DNA of 64,000 nt, taken from positions 47,670 to 111,669 of the forward strand of contig NZ_JPIK01000006.1 of assembly GCF_000717475.1 (NCBI RefSeq). Direction: 5' to 3'. The notes beneath the pieces are model-generated. The model did no database searches and was not told where the DNA came from. It worked only from the letters and a program-made list of their open reading frames with translations. The stretch is from Desulfonatronum thiodismutans. GTDB taxonomy: Bacteria; Desulfobacterota; Desulfovibrionia; Desulfovibrionales; Desulfonatronaceae. Position numbers and translations under genes: made by a program. Positions 19,700 through 29,408 of this stretch are shown one piece after another (within the stretch, counting starts at the first letter, position 1; each line of letters opens with the position of its first letter).

Positions 19700-20659
19700 A
19701 TGAGACTCAGTGTTGGTCTGGCAAAGGAAGGAGCCGAGAAACGGCTCGAATGCCGTGGCGTGAATCGCCGCGACTTCATGAAATTCTGTGCGACCGTCGC
19801 CGCTGTCATGGGCATGGAAGCCTCGTTCGCCAAGCAGGTCGCCGCCGCGCTGACCGATCCCCGCAGACCCTCGGTGGTCTACTTTCACTTCGCGGAATGC
19901 ACCGGTTGCTCCATGGCCGTGGTCCGGACCGTCAGCCCGTACATCGACGAATTGCTTCTGGACACCATTTCCTTGGATTATCACGAAACATTGATGGCCG
20001 CCGCCGGCGACGCCGCCGAGGACGCCTTGGCACAGGCCGTGAACTCGCCCCACGGATTCATCGCCGTGGTTGAAGGTGCCATTCCCACCAAGGACAATGG
20101 CATCCACGGCATGGTCGGCGGACATACCATGCTGGAAATGGCCCAGAAGTACCTGCCCAAGGCCCAGGCCGTGATTGCCATCGGTGCCTGCGCAACCTTC
20201 GGCGGGGTCCAGGCCGCTGATCCGAACCCCACCGACGCCATGGGCGTGAACGAGCTGATGGAGCACCTCGGTCTTCCGACCCGAGCCATCAATGTCGCCG
20301 GCTGTCCGCCCAGCCCGTACAATTTCGTGGGCACCGTGGTCCATTTGTTGACCAAGGGCATGCCCGATTTGGACCGCCTCAACCGCCCGAAGATGTTTTA
20401 CGGCGAATCGGTTCACGAACTGTGCGAGCGCCTGGACCATTTCTTCAATTATGAGTTCGCCCCGTCCTTTGATTCCGAGGAAGCCAGGAAGGGATGGTGC
20501 TTGTACGAAGTCGGCTGCAAGGGCCCGGACACCTACAATAACTGCCCCAAGGTCAAGTTCAACGAGACAAATTGGCCCGTGGAAGCCGGCCATCCCTGCA
20601 TCGGTTGCAGCGAGCCGAAATTCTGGGATCAGCTGAGCCCGTTCTACAAGCCGGTCTAG
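19700..20659 (+). CDS. hynB: Periplasmic [NiFe] hydrogenase small subunit
   Basis: 319 aa with an N-terminal Tat signal (NRRDFMKF at about 23-30 followed by a hydrophobic stretch). Cluster ligands: ECTGCS for the proximal [4Fe-4S], and the C-terminal [11 protein letters not shown] ... [10 protein letters not shown] set for the medial and distal clusters. The medial region reads NWPVEAG with Pro, as in enzymes with a [3Fe-4S] medial cluster, not the Cys of [NiFeSe] types as I recall them. The Tat signal exports the complex with HynA. Ribosome site GGAGG before ATG 19700. No long hydrophobic C-terminus, so soluble periplasmic. Confidence 0.93.
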   Translation: MRLSVGLAKEGAEKRLECRGVNRRDFMKFCATVAAVMGMEASFAKQVAAALTDPRRPSVVYFHFAECTGCSMAVVRTVSPYIDELLLDTISLDYHETLMAAAGDAAEDALAQAVNSPHGFIAVVEGAIPTKDNGIHGMVGGHTMLEMAQKYLPKAQAVIAIGACATFGGVQAADPNPTDAMGVNELMEHLGLPTRAINVAGCPPSPYNFVGTVVHLLTKGMPDLDRLNRPKMFYGESVHELCERLDHFFNYEFAPSFDSEEARKGWCLYEVGCKGPDTYNNCPKVKFNETNWPVEAGHPCIGCSEPKFWDQLSPFYKPV

Positions 20660-20714
20660 GCTGCCTTGATTTGTAAACCGTGAATCACGAAACCTATCGT
20701 AAGGAGGACATACC

Positions 20715-22415
20715 ATGTCAGGCTGTAAGCCCCAAGCCGCACCGGTCATTCCGGTGACGCCGCAAAGCGCCTACTCCGGGCCGATTGTCGTCGATCCGTT
20801 GACCCGGATTGAGGGCCATCTGCGTCTGGAAGTGGAAGTGGACAACGGCAAAGTCGTCAACGCCCGTTCCAGCTCCCAATTGTACCGTGGTCTGGAGACC
20901 ATTTTGAAGGGTCGCGACCCAAGAGACGCGCAGCACTTCACCGCTCGCGCGTGCGGGGTCTGAAACTACACACATGCCCTGGCATCCACCCGATGCCTGG
21001 ACGACGCCGTGGGCGTCGAAATTCCTGATAATGCCCGGATCATCCGCAACCTGGTCATGGCTTCGCAAATCGTCGCCGACCATTTCATCCACTTCTACGT
21101 CCTGCACGCCCTGGACTGGGTCGACGTCACCAGCGCCTTGCAGGCCGATCCGGTCAAGGCCGCCAAGATCGCCAACAACATCTCCCCGCGCCCGACCAAG
21201 GCTGAAGATTTGAGGGCCGTTCAAGAGCGTCTGACCACCTTCGTCAACCAGGGTCAGCTCGGCATTTTTACCAACGCCGATTTCCTGGGCGGGCATCCGG
21301 CCTACTACCTGCCGCCGGAAGTGAACCTGATCGCCACAGCCCACTACCTGGAGGCCCTGCGCCTGCAGATCAAGGCCACCCGGGCCATCGCCATCTTCGG
21401 CGGCAAGGTCCCGCACACCCAGTTCACCATCAGCGGCGGGGTGACCTGCTACGAATCCCTGCGGCCCGAGCGGCTGGAAGAGTACCGATCCCTGTTGCGC
21501 GAAACCCGGGAATTCATCGAGCAGATGTACATTCCGGACCTGCTGACCGTGGCTTCCTACTACAAGGACTGGGCCGGCATCGGCGGATGCACCAACTACC
21601 TGGCCTTCGGCGAGTTCCCGAAGAACGAAAGAGATCTTAAGAGCCGCTGGCTGCCGCCCGGCGTGATCATGAACCGCGACCTGTCCAACGTCCAGGACGT
21701 TGATCCCAAGGCCATCTACGAGCACGTGGCCGCCAGCTGGTACGAAGGTTCCGAGGCCCGCCATCCCTACGAGGGCGTGACCGAGCCCAAGTACACCAAG
21801 CTGGGCGACACCGAGCGCTACTCCTGGATGAAGGCTCCGCGGTATCAGGACGAGCCTATGGAAGTCGGCCCGCTGGCCGCCGTGCTGGTGGCCTACGGCA
21901 AGGGTCAGCCCGAGACCGTCGCCGCCGTGGACCTGGTCCTGAACCACCTCGGCGTGGGCCCCGAAGCCCTGCACTCCACCCTGGGCCGAACCGCGGCCCG
22001 CGGCATCCACACCCTGACCGTCGCTCAGAAGATGGAAGACTGGTTGGACGAGCTGGTGGACAACCTGAAGAGCGGAAACAACAAGATCGCCGAAAACCAT
22101 GAAATGCCCGACGAGGCCGAAGGTGTCGGATTCGCCGACGTGCCCCGCGGCGCGTTGAGCCACTGGATCAAGATCAAGGGCGGCAAGATCGAGAACTTCC
22201 AGCTTGTTGTCCCCTCCACCTGGAACCTCGGACCGCGCTGTGCCAAGGGCAAGCTGGGACCGGTGGAAGAGGCGCTGATCAACACGCCCATCGCCGATCC
22301 GAAACGCCCCGTGGAATTGTTGCGCACCGTGCACTCCTTTGATCCCTGTATCGCCTGCGGCGTGCACGTCATCGACTCCAAGACCAACCAGGTCCACGAG
22401 TTCAAGGTCCTGTAA
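20715..22415 (+). CDS. hynA: [NiFe] hydrogenase large subunit with in-frame TGA at codon 83
   Basis: 566 residues if the TGA at 20961-20963 is read through. The frame is continuous on both sides and closely follows the standard HynA pattern: [11 protein letters not shown], the N-terminal nickel motif and, at the C-terminus, [11 protein letters not shown] plus a 15-residue tail cut off by HynC. The TGA stands exactly where the second cysteine of the N-terminal CGVC motif belongs ([18 protein letters not shown]). That cysteine bridges Ni and Fe. Known selenocysteine hydrogenases carry Sec in the C-terminal motif, which here has ordinary Cys codons. Either selenocysteine at a new place, a recent nonsense mutation or a sequencing error; a segment from ATG 21009 alone could not be active. 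Ribosome site AGGAGG before ATG 20715. Confidence 0.85.
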
Positions 22416-22427
22416 CCACATAACCTG

Positions 22428-22514
22428 ACCGTCCGGCGTTGCCTTTCGCGACGCCGGACGGTATGCATGCACGGAGAGCGAAGGAACCCCGTGGGTCGGG
22501 GAATCTTCGCTCTC
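22428..22514 (+). repeat. Two consecutive long stem-loops between hynA and hynC
   Basis: First: ACCGTCCGGCGT (22428-22439) and ACGCCGGACGGT (22451-22462), a perfect 12-bp stem. Second: GAGAGCGAAG (22474-22483) with CTTCGCTCTC (22505-22514), enclosing an inner CCCCG/CGGGG stem. Neither is followed by a T-run, so they look like message-stabilising or processing structures that lower hynC relative to hynAB. Confidence 0.7.
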
Positions 22515-22531
22515 TGTATTTGGAAAATCCG

Positions 22532-23032
22532 ATGAACGAACAGAACTCCCCGAAAATTTTGGTCCTTGGCGTGGGCAATATTCTGCTCAAGGACGAGGGC
22601 GTCGGCGTGAAGACCGTGGAAAAGCTGCGCGCCGAGTACTCCTTTTCCTCCAACGTCGAACTCATGGACGGCGGCACCCTGGGCATGGCGTTAATGGAGC
22701 CGATCATGGAGTTCGACAGGTTGATCGTCGTGGACGCCGTGGTCAACGGCGGCGAGCCGGGAACGCTGTACCGGCTGACCGGCGTGGAGATGGGCAAGAG
22801 CGTGGCCTTCAAGAACTCCATGCACCAGACCGACCTTCTGGAAACCCTGGCCACCTGCAAGCTTTTGGGCAACTGCCCGGAAACCGTGGTCATCGGCATG
22901 GAGCCCAAGGATTTCGATCCCTGGGGCACGGACTTGACCCCGCCCTGCCAGGCCCGCCTGGAAGACCTCTGTCGGGCCGTACTCCGGGAAATCACGGAAC
23001 ACGGCGGCGAGTATCACCCAATTACGCAATAA
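22532..23032 (+). CDS. hynC: Hydrogenase maturation endopeptidase
   Basis: 166 aa of the HyaD/HupD peptidase family. ILVLGVGNILLKDEGVGV holds the first metal ligand (Glu), VVDAVVNGG the Asp and the region around SMHQTDLL the His. It clips the C-terminal 15 residues after the His of the large-subunit motif once nickel is inserted. Start ATG 22532 is chosen by homology; no strong ribosome site is seen, in keeping with the stem-loops just upstream and low expression. Confidence 0.9.
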   Translation: MNEQNSPKILVLGVGNILLKDEGVGVKTVEKLRAEYSFSSNVELMDGGTLGMALMEPIMEFDRLIVVDAVVNGGEPGTLYRLTGVEMGKSVAFKNSMHQTDLLETLATCKLLGNCPETVVIGMEPKDFDPWGTDLTPPCQARLEDLCRAVLREITEHGGEYHPITQ

Positions 23033-23088
23033 CGCGCGGTCGCTTCCTAAAGATGGAACCTGCCGCGTCACGGAGTATGGTTTCACCA

Positions 23089-23122
23089 CGCAAAAGGCCG
23101 CCCACATGGGCGGCCTTTTGCG
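23089..23122. terminator. Bidirectional terminator between hynC and glnN
   Basis: CGCAAAAGGCCGCCC-ACAT-GGGCGGCCTTTTGCG, a perfect 15-bp stem with a four-base loop. The A and T runs in the arms serve both converging genes. Confidence 0.9.
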
Positions 23123-23146
23123 TTTCCGGTTGGGAGGGGCGGAAAA

Positions 23147-25330
23147 CTATTTGATGAACAGCATCTCCTGGTAGCTGGGCAGGGCCCACAGATCGTCGGC
23201 CACCACCGTCTCCAGGGAGTCGGCCCATTCGCGGACCGTGTTGATCGCCGGAAGGATCTTCTCGCAGAAGTACTTGGCTTCCTTGAGGGTATCCCCGTGA
23301 GGGATTTTCCCCAGCAAGGCCTCTAAATCGCCCACGGCCTTCTGCAGGGTGCGCAATTTGGCGGTCACGTCTTCCAGGGTGATCATCTTCACGTCGTGGC
23401 CGATGGCCTTGAGGTTGGCGCAGGTGGCGGCCAACTCGCCCTGGTAGCGCATGGCGGCGGGGAAAATCACGGTCTTGGCCAGGCGGATGGCCAGGTTGGC
23501 CTCAGTGTTGATGGTCTTGCTGTACTGTTCCAGGTAAATTTCCTGGCGGGAATGCAGTTCCGCCTCGGAGAGCACCCCGTAGGTTTTGAACAGCTCGATC
23601 ACCGGCTTGCTGGTAATTTCGGGCAAGGCTTCGGGGGTTGTCTTCAGGTTGGGCAGCCCCCGTTTTTCAGCTTCCTTGTGCCATTCCTCTGAATAACCGT
23701 CTCCGTTGAAGACGATGGCTTCGTGCTCGGTGATGACTTTTTTGAGCAGAGCCTGGACGGCGTTGTTCAGCTTTCCGGGATCGCCCTTGGTGGCTTTTTC
23801 CAGTTCCGTGGCCATGTAGTCCAGGGACTCGGACATCATCGTGTTCAGGGCCACCTGCGGCCCGGCGATGGACTGGGCAGAGCCCACGGCGCGAAACTCG
23901 AAGCGGTTGCCCGTAAAGGCGAAGGGACTGGTCCGGTTGCGGTCGCCCGGGTCCATGGGCAGCGGCGGCAGGGTGTCCACGCCCACGGTCAGGGCGTCCT
24001 TCTTTTTGCTTCCCCGTACGGCCCCGGCCTTGATTTGGTCAAACACGTCGGTCAATTGCGCGCCCAGATAGACGGACATGATTGCCGGAGGGGCCTCGTT
24101 GGCACCGAGGCGATGGTCGTTGGAAGCCGTGGCCACGGTGGCCCGCAACAACGCGCCGAATTTATGCACGGCCCGGATGGCCGCGGCGCAAAAGATCAGG
24201 AATTGAGCGTTTTCATGGGGTGTTTCGCCCGGATCGAACAGACTGCCCAGTTCGGCGTTGCCGATGGAGTAGTTCAGGTGCTTTCCGGAGCCGTTGATCC
24301 CGGCAAAAGGCTTCTCGTGCAGCAGGCACTCCATGCCGTAGCGCTTGGCCACGGTTCGCAGCACGGTCATCACCAGTTGATTGTGGTCCGTGGCCAAGTT
24401 GCCGGCCTCGAAAATCGGCGCGATTTCATACTGCCCGGGAGCGACTTCGTTGTGTCGGGTCTTCACGGGAACGCCCAGCTTGTACAATTCCCGCTCCACT
24501 TCCATCATGAAAGAGAGGACGCGGCGCGGAATGGCTCCAAAGTACTGGTCCTCGAATTCCTGGCCCTTGGCCGGCTTAGCGCCGAACAGGCTACGACCGG
24601 CGATGAGCAGGTCGGGGCGGGTGAAGACGAAGTTGCGGTCGACCAGGAAGTATTCCTGTTCCGGGCCGGCATAGGAGGTCACCGGGAGCTTGGTCTCCAC
24701 GCCGAACAGGCTGAGCACGCGCTTGGCCTGTTTGTTCAGGGCCTGCAAGGAGCGCAGAAGCGGCGTCTTTTTGTCCAGGGCTTCGCCTGTCCAGGAGACG
24801 AAAGCCGTGGGAATGCACAGGAAGGTTCCGTTGGGATTCTCCAGAATGTAGGCCGGACTGGTCACGTCCCAAGCCGTGTAGCCGCGGGCTTCGAAGGTGG
24901 TCCGCAACCCCCCGGAGGGAAAGCTGGAGGCATCCGGCTCGCCCTGGATCAGCAGCTTGCCGCTGAACTGGGCCATTGCGCCGCCGCTACCGTCCGGGAC
25001 CAGGAAGGCGTCGTGCTTTTCCGCGGTCAGGCCGGTTAGCGGGTAGAAAACGTGAGTGAAATGGGTGGCCCCTTTCTCAATGGCCCAATCCTTCATGGCG
25101 TTGGCCACGATGTCCGCCAGGGCCGGGTCCAGCTTCTCGCCGTACTCGATGGTTTTCTTCAAAGATTTGTAGGCATCCGAGGGCAGGCGTTCCTTCATCA
25201 CCTTGTCGTTGAAAACGTTGCACCCGAACAGATCCGTAGGTTTGGTTTCCGCGAAGTTCAGCGGTGCCTCGGAGGGTGCATAGTTGGTGACCGCTGAAAT
25301 GGCGTTCAGACGTGACTGGATTCCGCTCAT
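23147..25330 (-). CDS. glnN: Glutamine synthetase type III
   Basis: 727 aa, the length typical of GSIII rather than the ~450-470 of GSI. Segments such as [12 protein letters not shown], the [10 protein letters not shown] loop, the PGQYEIAP stretch and the [10 protein letters not shown] region give the ATP, glutamate and ammonia site of the family. It makes glutamine from glutamate and ammonia. Start at 25330 (ATG) has AAGGAG upstream; an in-frame ATG at 25366 lacks one. A sigma-54 element about 135 bases upstream suggests nitrogen control. Confidence 0.93.
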   Translation of the reverse strand: MSGIQSRLNAISAVTNYAPSEAPLNFAETKPTDLFGCNVFNDKVMKERLPSDAYKSLKKTIEYGEKLDPALADIVANAMKDWAIEKGATHFTHVFYPLTGLTAEKHDAFLVPDGSGGAMAQFSGKLLIQGEPDASSFPSGGLRTTFEARGYTAWDVTSPAYILENPNGTFLCIPTAFVSWTGEALDKKTPLLRSLQALNKQAKRVLSLFGVETKLPVTSYAGPEQEYFLVDRNFVFTRPDLLIAGRSLFGAKPAKGQEFEDQYFGAIPRRVLSFMMEVERELYKLGVPVKTRHNEVAPGQYEIAPIFEAGNLATDHNQLVMTVLRTVAKRYGMECLLHEKPFAGINGSGKHLNYSIGNAELGSLFDPGETPHENAQFLIFCAAAIRAVHKFGALLRATVATASNDHRLGANEAPPAIMSVYLGAQLTDVFDQIKAGAVRGSKKKDALTVGVDTLPPLPMDPGDRNRTSPFAFTGNRFEFRAVGSAQSIAGPQVALNTMMSESLDYMATELEKATKGDPGKLNNAVQALLKKVITEHEAIVFNGDGYSEEWHKEAEKRGLPNLKTTPEALPEITSKPVIELFKTYGVLSEAELHSRQEIYLEQYSKTINTEANLAIRLAKTVIFPAAMRYQGELAATCANLKAIGHDVKMITLEDVTAKLRTLQKAVGDLEALLGKIPHGDTLKEAKYFCEKILPAINTVREWADSLETVVADDLWALPSYQEMLFIK

Positions 25331-25463
25331 GAAAAATCTCCTTTGTAGCTCTTCTCGTGTTGACAAATATCCGGCCTCAATAAATGAAGGCCTTGCAACC
25401 TGACGTTCTGTTCGGAATCACCCCTTCTTATTTCGCCAAGGGCTTTCCAATTTGCTTGGTTAT

Positions 25464-25479
25464 AGCAAAAGGTGTTCCA
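25464..25479 (-). promoter_or_regulatory. Sigma-54 promoter of glnN
   Basis: On the minus strand TGGAACACCTTTTGCT matches the -24/-12 consensus TGGCAC-N5-TTGC with one mismatch and exact spacing. The start of transcription would be near 25453, leaving a 120-base leader. Upstream, GGCAC near 25519 with GGTGTC is half of a possible NtrC-type site. Apart from these, the 316-base gap 25331-25646 shows only AT-rich sequence. Confidence 0.65.
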
Positions 25480-25646
25480 TGAACCTTTTTTTAGATATTT
25501 CAGTGGATTGAATTTTTGGCACGCAAAGGTGTCTTTCATTTTTGTATTCTTTTGACCTTGTTTTTGTCATTTTAAGCCAATTAATTGCATTTTTGTTAAA
25601 ATATTTTTGGTAGGCAGCGCCGACTTTTCCGAAGGGAGGAACCATC

Positions 25647-26126
25647 GTGACCCAGACCATATCCGCATTGACCAAAAACAAACCCGGAGTCTTGGCCGAC
25701 ATGGCTCAGGCCATCCGGAAGCATAACGTGAACATCCGCAGCATCTCCGCCGGAGAAACCGAGGATCCGGACATCTCCCGGCTGACCATCGGCCTGGACG
25801 GGTCCGACGAGGATGTCCAGCGGATCACTGAGGACATGGCCGCGATGGACATGATCATCGGTATGGACGATCTACGGCGCAAGGAATTCGTGGACCGGGA
25901 ACTGATCCTGGTCAAGGTAGCCATGGACCCGGCCAACACCACCCAAATCATGCAGATCTTCGAGGTGTTCCGGGCCAACGTGGTGGGTATGGGCCGGCGG
26001 ACCATCACCGTGGAGATGAGCGGGGACCGGGAGCGCGTGGACGGGTTGATCAACATGCTCAAGCCCCACGGCATCAAGAGCCTGTGCCGCTCCGGTATGA
26101 TCGCCCTCAAGCGCGGGGACGACTGA
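25647..26126 (+). CDS. ilvH: Acetolactate synthase small (regulatory) subunit
   Basis: 159 aa: N-terminal ACT domain opening with SALTKNKPGVLADMAQAIRK and the C-terminal small-subunit domain (ELILVKVAMD, ANVVGMGRRTITVEMSGD). It binds branched-chain amino acids and controls the catalytic subunit of acetolactate synthase. It starts with GTG after AAGGGAGGA. No catalytic subunit (ilvB/ilvI) is next to it, so the partner must lie elsewhere. Confidence 0.88.
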   Translation: MTQTISALTKNKPGVLADMAQAIRKHNVNIRSISAGETEDPDISRLTIGLDGSDEDVQRITEDMAAMDMIIGMDDLRRKEFVDRELILVKVAMDPANTTQIMQIFEVFRANVVGMGRRTITVEMSGDRERVDGLINMLKPHGIKSLCRSGMIALKRGDD

Positions 26127-26152
26127 TATCTCCGGTCGCGACGGTGCCCCCC

Positions 26153-27076
26153 ATGACTCCCATGACCATTACTTCCCTCGACGATTTGATCCGTTTTGCA
26201 GCCTCGGCTGACCAAAACCCAAAGTTGGCTATTGCCCGTTCCGGGGACGCTTTTGTGCTGGAAGCCGCGATGCAGGCGTACGCCGCCGGGGTGGTGGAGC
26301 CCGTGTTTATCGGCGACATGGACGCCACCCGGCGTATTGCCGAGGACCTGGGCGCGGACTTATCAGGCTTGCGTTGCGTCGACCTTCCGGACGACGAGGC
26401 CGCGGTGCGGGAGGCCGTCCGGATGTTCCGGGAGGGCGAGGCCGCGCTGATCATGAAGGGCGCGGTTTCCACGAGTACGCTGCTCAAGGCCGTGCTGGAC
26501 AAGGCCAACGGCGTTCCGCCCCAGGGGATTCTCAGCCATGTCACGGTGTTTGAGAACCCGCATTCCGGCAAGCTGATGCTGCTCAGCGACGCCGCGGTGA
26601 ACATCCGCCCCAATTTGCAGCGCAAGGTGGAAATCCTGCGCAACGCCCTGGCCGTGGCCCGAGCCCTGGGGATGACGGCTCCGAGGGCGGCCATGCTCGC
26701 GGCCACGGAAAAGGTCAACTATCCGGCCATGCCGTCCACCCTGGACGCGGACCTGATTGCGCGCATGGGCGAGGAGGGAGCCTTTGGCGACGCCCATGTG
26801 GCCGGTCCCATGGCCCTGGACCTCGCGCTTTCGGCCGCGGCCGCGGCCAGCAAGCGCTTCCGGAACGAGGTCGCCGGCCAGGCCGACATCCTGATCACCC
26901 CGGACATCGAGAGCGGCAACGTGCTCTACAAATGTCTGAACACCCTGCTCGGCCAGGACGTGGCCGGAGTCGTGGTGGGCAGTTCCGTGCCCATCGTTGT
27001 TCCCTCCCGCGGCGACAGCGCTCGATCCAAGCTGCTCTCCATGGCCCTGGCGGTCTATCTGGCAACACGAACGTGA
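26153..27076 (+). CDS. ptb: Phosphate butyryltransferase (phosphotransacylase family)
   Basis: About 307 aa of the phosphate acetyl/butyryltransferase family: AALIMKGAVSTSTLLKAVLD, HVTVFENPHSGK and PMALDLALS are typical of Ptb. It exchanges phosphate and CoA on short acyl groups. Directly followed by a butyrate-kinase gene, so the pair interconverts acyl-CoA and acid with ATP formation, probably on butyryl or branched-chain acyl-CoA. Start uncertain between ATG 26153 and 26162; no clear ribosome site. Confidence 0.85.
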   Translation: MTPMTITSLDDLIRFAASADQNPKLAIARSGDAFVLEAAMQAYAAGVVEPVFIGDMDATRRIAEDLGADLSGLRCVDLPDDEAAVREAVRMFREGEAALIMKGAVSTSTLLKAVLDKANGVPPQGILSHVTVFENPHSGKLMLLSDAAVNIRPNLQRKVEILRNALAVARALGMTAPRAAMLAATEKVNYPAMPSTLDADLIARMGEEGAFGDAHVAGPMALDLALSAAAAASKRFRNEVAGQADILITPDIESGNVLYKCLNTLLGQDVAGVVVGSSVPIVVPSRGDSARSKLLSMALAVYLATRT

Positions 27077-27144
27077 CGCGCGGCCAAGCCTTCGCACCAG
27101 TGGCGATCGACCAACCCGCATCTCCTACGTTTCAGGATACGCCT

Positions 27145-28233
27145 ATGCAAACCATCCTGACCATCAACCCCGGTTCCACTTCCACGAAGGTCGTCCTGTT
27201 TCACGGCCTGGAGCCGACGTTGTCCCGCGAGGTTCAGCATTCCAATTCCGAGTTGGCCGGATTTTCCGATGTCTGGAGCCAGTTCGCGCTGCGCCTGGAA
27301 CCTATCCTGGCTGTCCTCGATCAGGCAGGTGTAAATCGGCTGGACGCCGTGGTCGGAAGGGGCGGACTGCTGGCGCCGTTGCCCGGCGGGGTGTACCGGA
27401 TTGACGAGCGGATGCTTGAGGATTTGCGTTTGCGACGCTTCGGGGAGCATCCTTGCAACCTGGGTGCGCCGTTGGCTCTGGAGATTTCGCGGCGCTTCGG
27501 GGGATCGGCTTTGATCGTGGACCCAGTGGTTACGGACGAACTGTGTCCGGAGGCCAGACTGACCGGTCTGCCGTGCATTCGCCGACGGAGCACCTTCCAT
27601 GCCTTGTCCCAGCGCGGCGCGGCCCGGGAGGCGGCTCGCCGATTGGGCAAGAATTACGAAAACGGCAAATTCATCGTCGCCCATCTGGGAGGAGGCGTAA
27701 GTATCGGTGCGCATCGCCGCGGACGGGTGGTGGATGTGACCAACGCCCTGGACGGGGAGGGGCCGATGAGTCCGGAGCGGAGCGGAACCCTGCCGATCCT
27801 GCCCCTGCTCCAGCTTTTGGAAGACGGCGTCATGGATCTTCCCGGTCTGCGCCGGGCCGTGCTCCGGGAAGGCGGGTTGTTCGCGCATTTGGGGACCAAC
27901 GATTTCCGGGAAATTGAGGAGATGGTCCAGCAAGGAAACGCCAAGACAAAAACCGTGGTCGCCGCTTTCGTCTATACGACGACCAGGCACGTCGCATCCT
28001 TGCTGCCTGCTCTCGTAACCCCGGACGATCCGCGGCCCGTGGACGCCATCGTGCTCGCCGGCGGCCTGGCCCACAGCGAACTGTTGGTGCGCGACCTGAG
28101 TGCCCGGCTCACGCCGTGGGGCAGGGTCGAGGTGGTCCTCGGGTTGACCGAGGCGCGGGTTATGGCTGAAAGTGCCCTGGCGGCCCTGGAAGGCGGGGCC
28201 GAGGTCCAGGACTACGTCGGCAATGTTTTTTGA
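27145..28233 (+). CDS. buk: Butyrate kinase (ASKHA family)
   Basis: 362 aa. ASKHA-fold landmarks: ILTINPGSTSTKV at the N-terminus (phosphate 1), IVAHLGGGVSIGAHRRGRVVD (phosphate 2), and the adenosine motif VLAGGLAHSELLV. Length and order fit butyrate kinase rather than acetate kinase. Partner of Ptb just upstream. The substrate in vivo is not fixed by sequence. Confidence 0.87.
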   Translation: MQTILTINPGSTSTKVVLFHGLEPTLSREVQHSNSELAGFSDVWSQFALRLEPILAVLDQAGVNRLDAVVGRGGLLAPLPGGVYRIDERMLEDLRLRRFGEHPCNLGAPLALEISRRFGGSALIVDPVVTDELCPEARLTGLPCIRRRSTFHALSQRGAAREAARRLGKNYENGKFIVAHLGGGVSIGAHRRGRVVDVTNALDGEGPMSPERSGTLPILPLLQLLEDGVMDLPGLRRAVLREGGLFAHLGTNDFREIEEMVQQGNAKTKTVVAAFVYTTTRHVASLLPALVTPDDPRPVDAIVLAGGLAHSELLVRDLSARLTPWGRVEVVLGLTEARVMAESALAALEGGAEVQDYVGNVF

Positions 28234-28285
28234 AACCCATCTCTCATAACCATCCCGCGTTCCCTTCCGGAAGTACCCTCACAGC

Positions 28286-29308
28286 ATGATCCGCATCACC
28301 ATAACCGCCCTGATTACGGCCATGCTTGTGCTGCTTTGCATAGGCCAGGCCCTGGCCCAAAACCCGTTTCTCACGCCCCCGTCCCGGGAGCGGCCCGCCG
28401 CTCCGTCCGTGGAACAGCCTTCCGAGGACCACCGTCCTGGCGTGGAAGAGCAGGTCGGGCAAGCCCCCCGTGAAGATCCTGGCCGTCCCTTGGCCCGTCC
28501 TCCGTCTGCGGGACCGCGCATCACGCCTCCGTTCTTCGCCGAAATGGTCGCCCTGCAACGCGACCTGCGCCAACGGATGACCAACTATGCCCGCCAGATC
28601 CAGGAACGCCCCTTGGGCGCGGCCACTTGGCAGTTGCTGCTGCTCTCGTTTTTCTACGGGGTGATTCACGCCCTGGGACCGGGGCACGGCAAATCCATCG
28701 TCTGTTCCTATTTCGTTTCCCGCCGGGGAACATGGCGACAAGCCCTGCTGTTCGGCAACCTGATCACCGCCACCCACATCCTTTCCGCGGTGGTGATCAT
28801 CGTCGGGCTTTCCTGGGTCCTGGGCCGGGCGAACATCGCCGCGTTCCACTCCGTGGAGGGAAGGTTGGAGTCCATCAGCTATGCGCTGATCACACTCATC
28901 GGTTTTTTTCTTCTGGGCAAGACCTTGTTCGACTGGCGGCGGGCGTCAAGGGAGAGGCCCGGCGAGGAGCCCGATGAGTGTCCGCGATCCAGCCCCAGGG
29001 ACATCGTCACGCTGTCCCTGGCCACCGGCCTGATGCCCTGCCCCGGAGCGGCCCTGATCCTGCTCTTCACCCTCAGTCTGAACGTCTTCTGGGCTGGCTT
29101 GATGGCCATGATCCCTCTGGCCTTGGGTATGGGCCTGACCGCCTCGGCCCTGGGCTTGATCACCGTCGGCTCCACCAACGCCGTGCTCGACGTCAGCCGA
29201 CGCTCCAAACGCCTCTTCGCCATCCTGCACCGCACCCTGGCCTGCCTGGGCGCGCTGCTGATCATCATTCTGGGCGCGAGCCTGCTGCTCAGCGCCGGGT
29301 ATGTATGA
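28286..29308 (+). CDS. NicO-family nickel/cobalt transporter (RcnA-like)
   Basis: 340 aa. Signal-like N-terminus (to about residue 24), a proline-rich periplasmic linker (~25-100), then six or so hydrophobic helices. The first membrane helix carries HALGPGHGKS, the His-rich motif of the NicO/RcnA and NiCoT-related exporters and importers, and a matching TGLMPCPGAALIL helix follows after the charged loop. Direction of transport cannot be told. Nickel hydrogenase genes lie 5 kb upstream, but there is no direct linkage. Confidence 0.8.
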   Translation: MIRITITALITAMLVLLCIGQALAQNPFLTPPSRERPAAPSVEQPSEDHRPGVEEQVGQAPREDPGRPLARPPSAGPRITPPFFAEMVALQRDLRQRMTNYARQIQERPLGAATWQLLLLSFFYGVIHALGPGHGKSIVCSYFVSRRGTWRQALLFGNLITATHILSAVVIIVGLSWVLGRANIAAFHSVEGRLESISYALITLIGFFLLGKTLFDWRRASRERPGEEPDECPRSSPRDIVTLSLATGLMPCPGAALILLFTLSLNVFWAGLMAMIPLALGMGLTASALGLITVGSTNAVLDVSRRSKRLFAILHRTLACLGALLIIILGASLLLSAGYV

Positions 29309-29408
29309 TTGCCGGCCAAACGGTTGAACCGCCCGGGACCATCGGTCGCGGGCGGTTCCGTCATGGAAGCGACAAGACGGTTTCTACCATCTCCCGCTTA
29401 CCGACTCA

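Noticed and set aside
20964..21020. SECIS element after the hynA TGA
   Set aside because: The hairpin at 20978-21000 is at a suitable distance but its loop (CACCC) has no G in the first two positions, and the stronger CGACGCC-GTG-GGCGTCG hairpin at 21002-21018 begins too far from the TGA. I do not list a SECIS as a feature.
20718..22472. Long minus-strand open frame (584 codons) opposite hynA
   Set aside because: By-product of GC-rich codon use on the coding strand; no domain, no ribosome site. The same holds for similar frames opposite cas12b (38169-39374), pheA (3151-4134), aroA (4482-5429) and rimO.
23723..25039. Plus-strand frame of 438 codons opposite glutamine synthetase
   Set aside because: Mirror of the real gene; composition rich in Gly, His and Gln and no recognisable motif.
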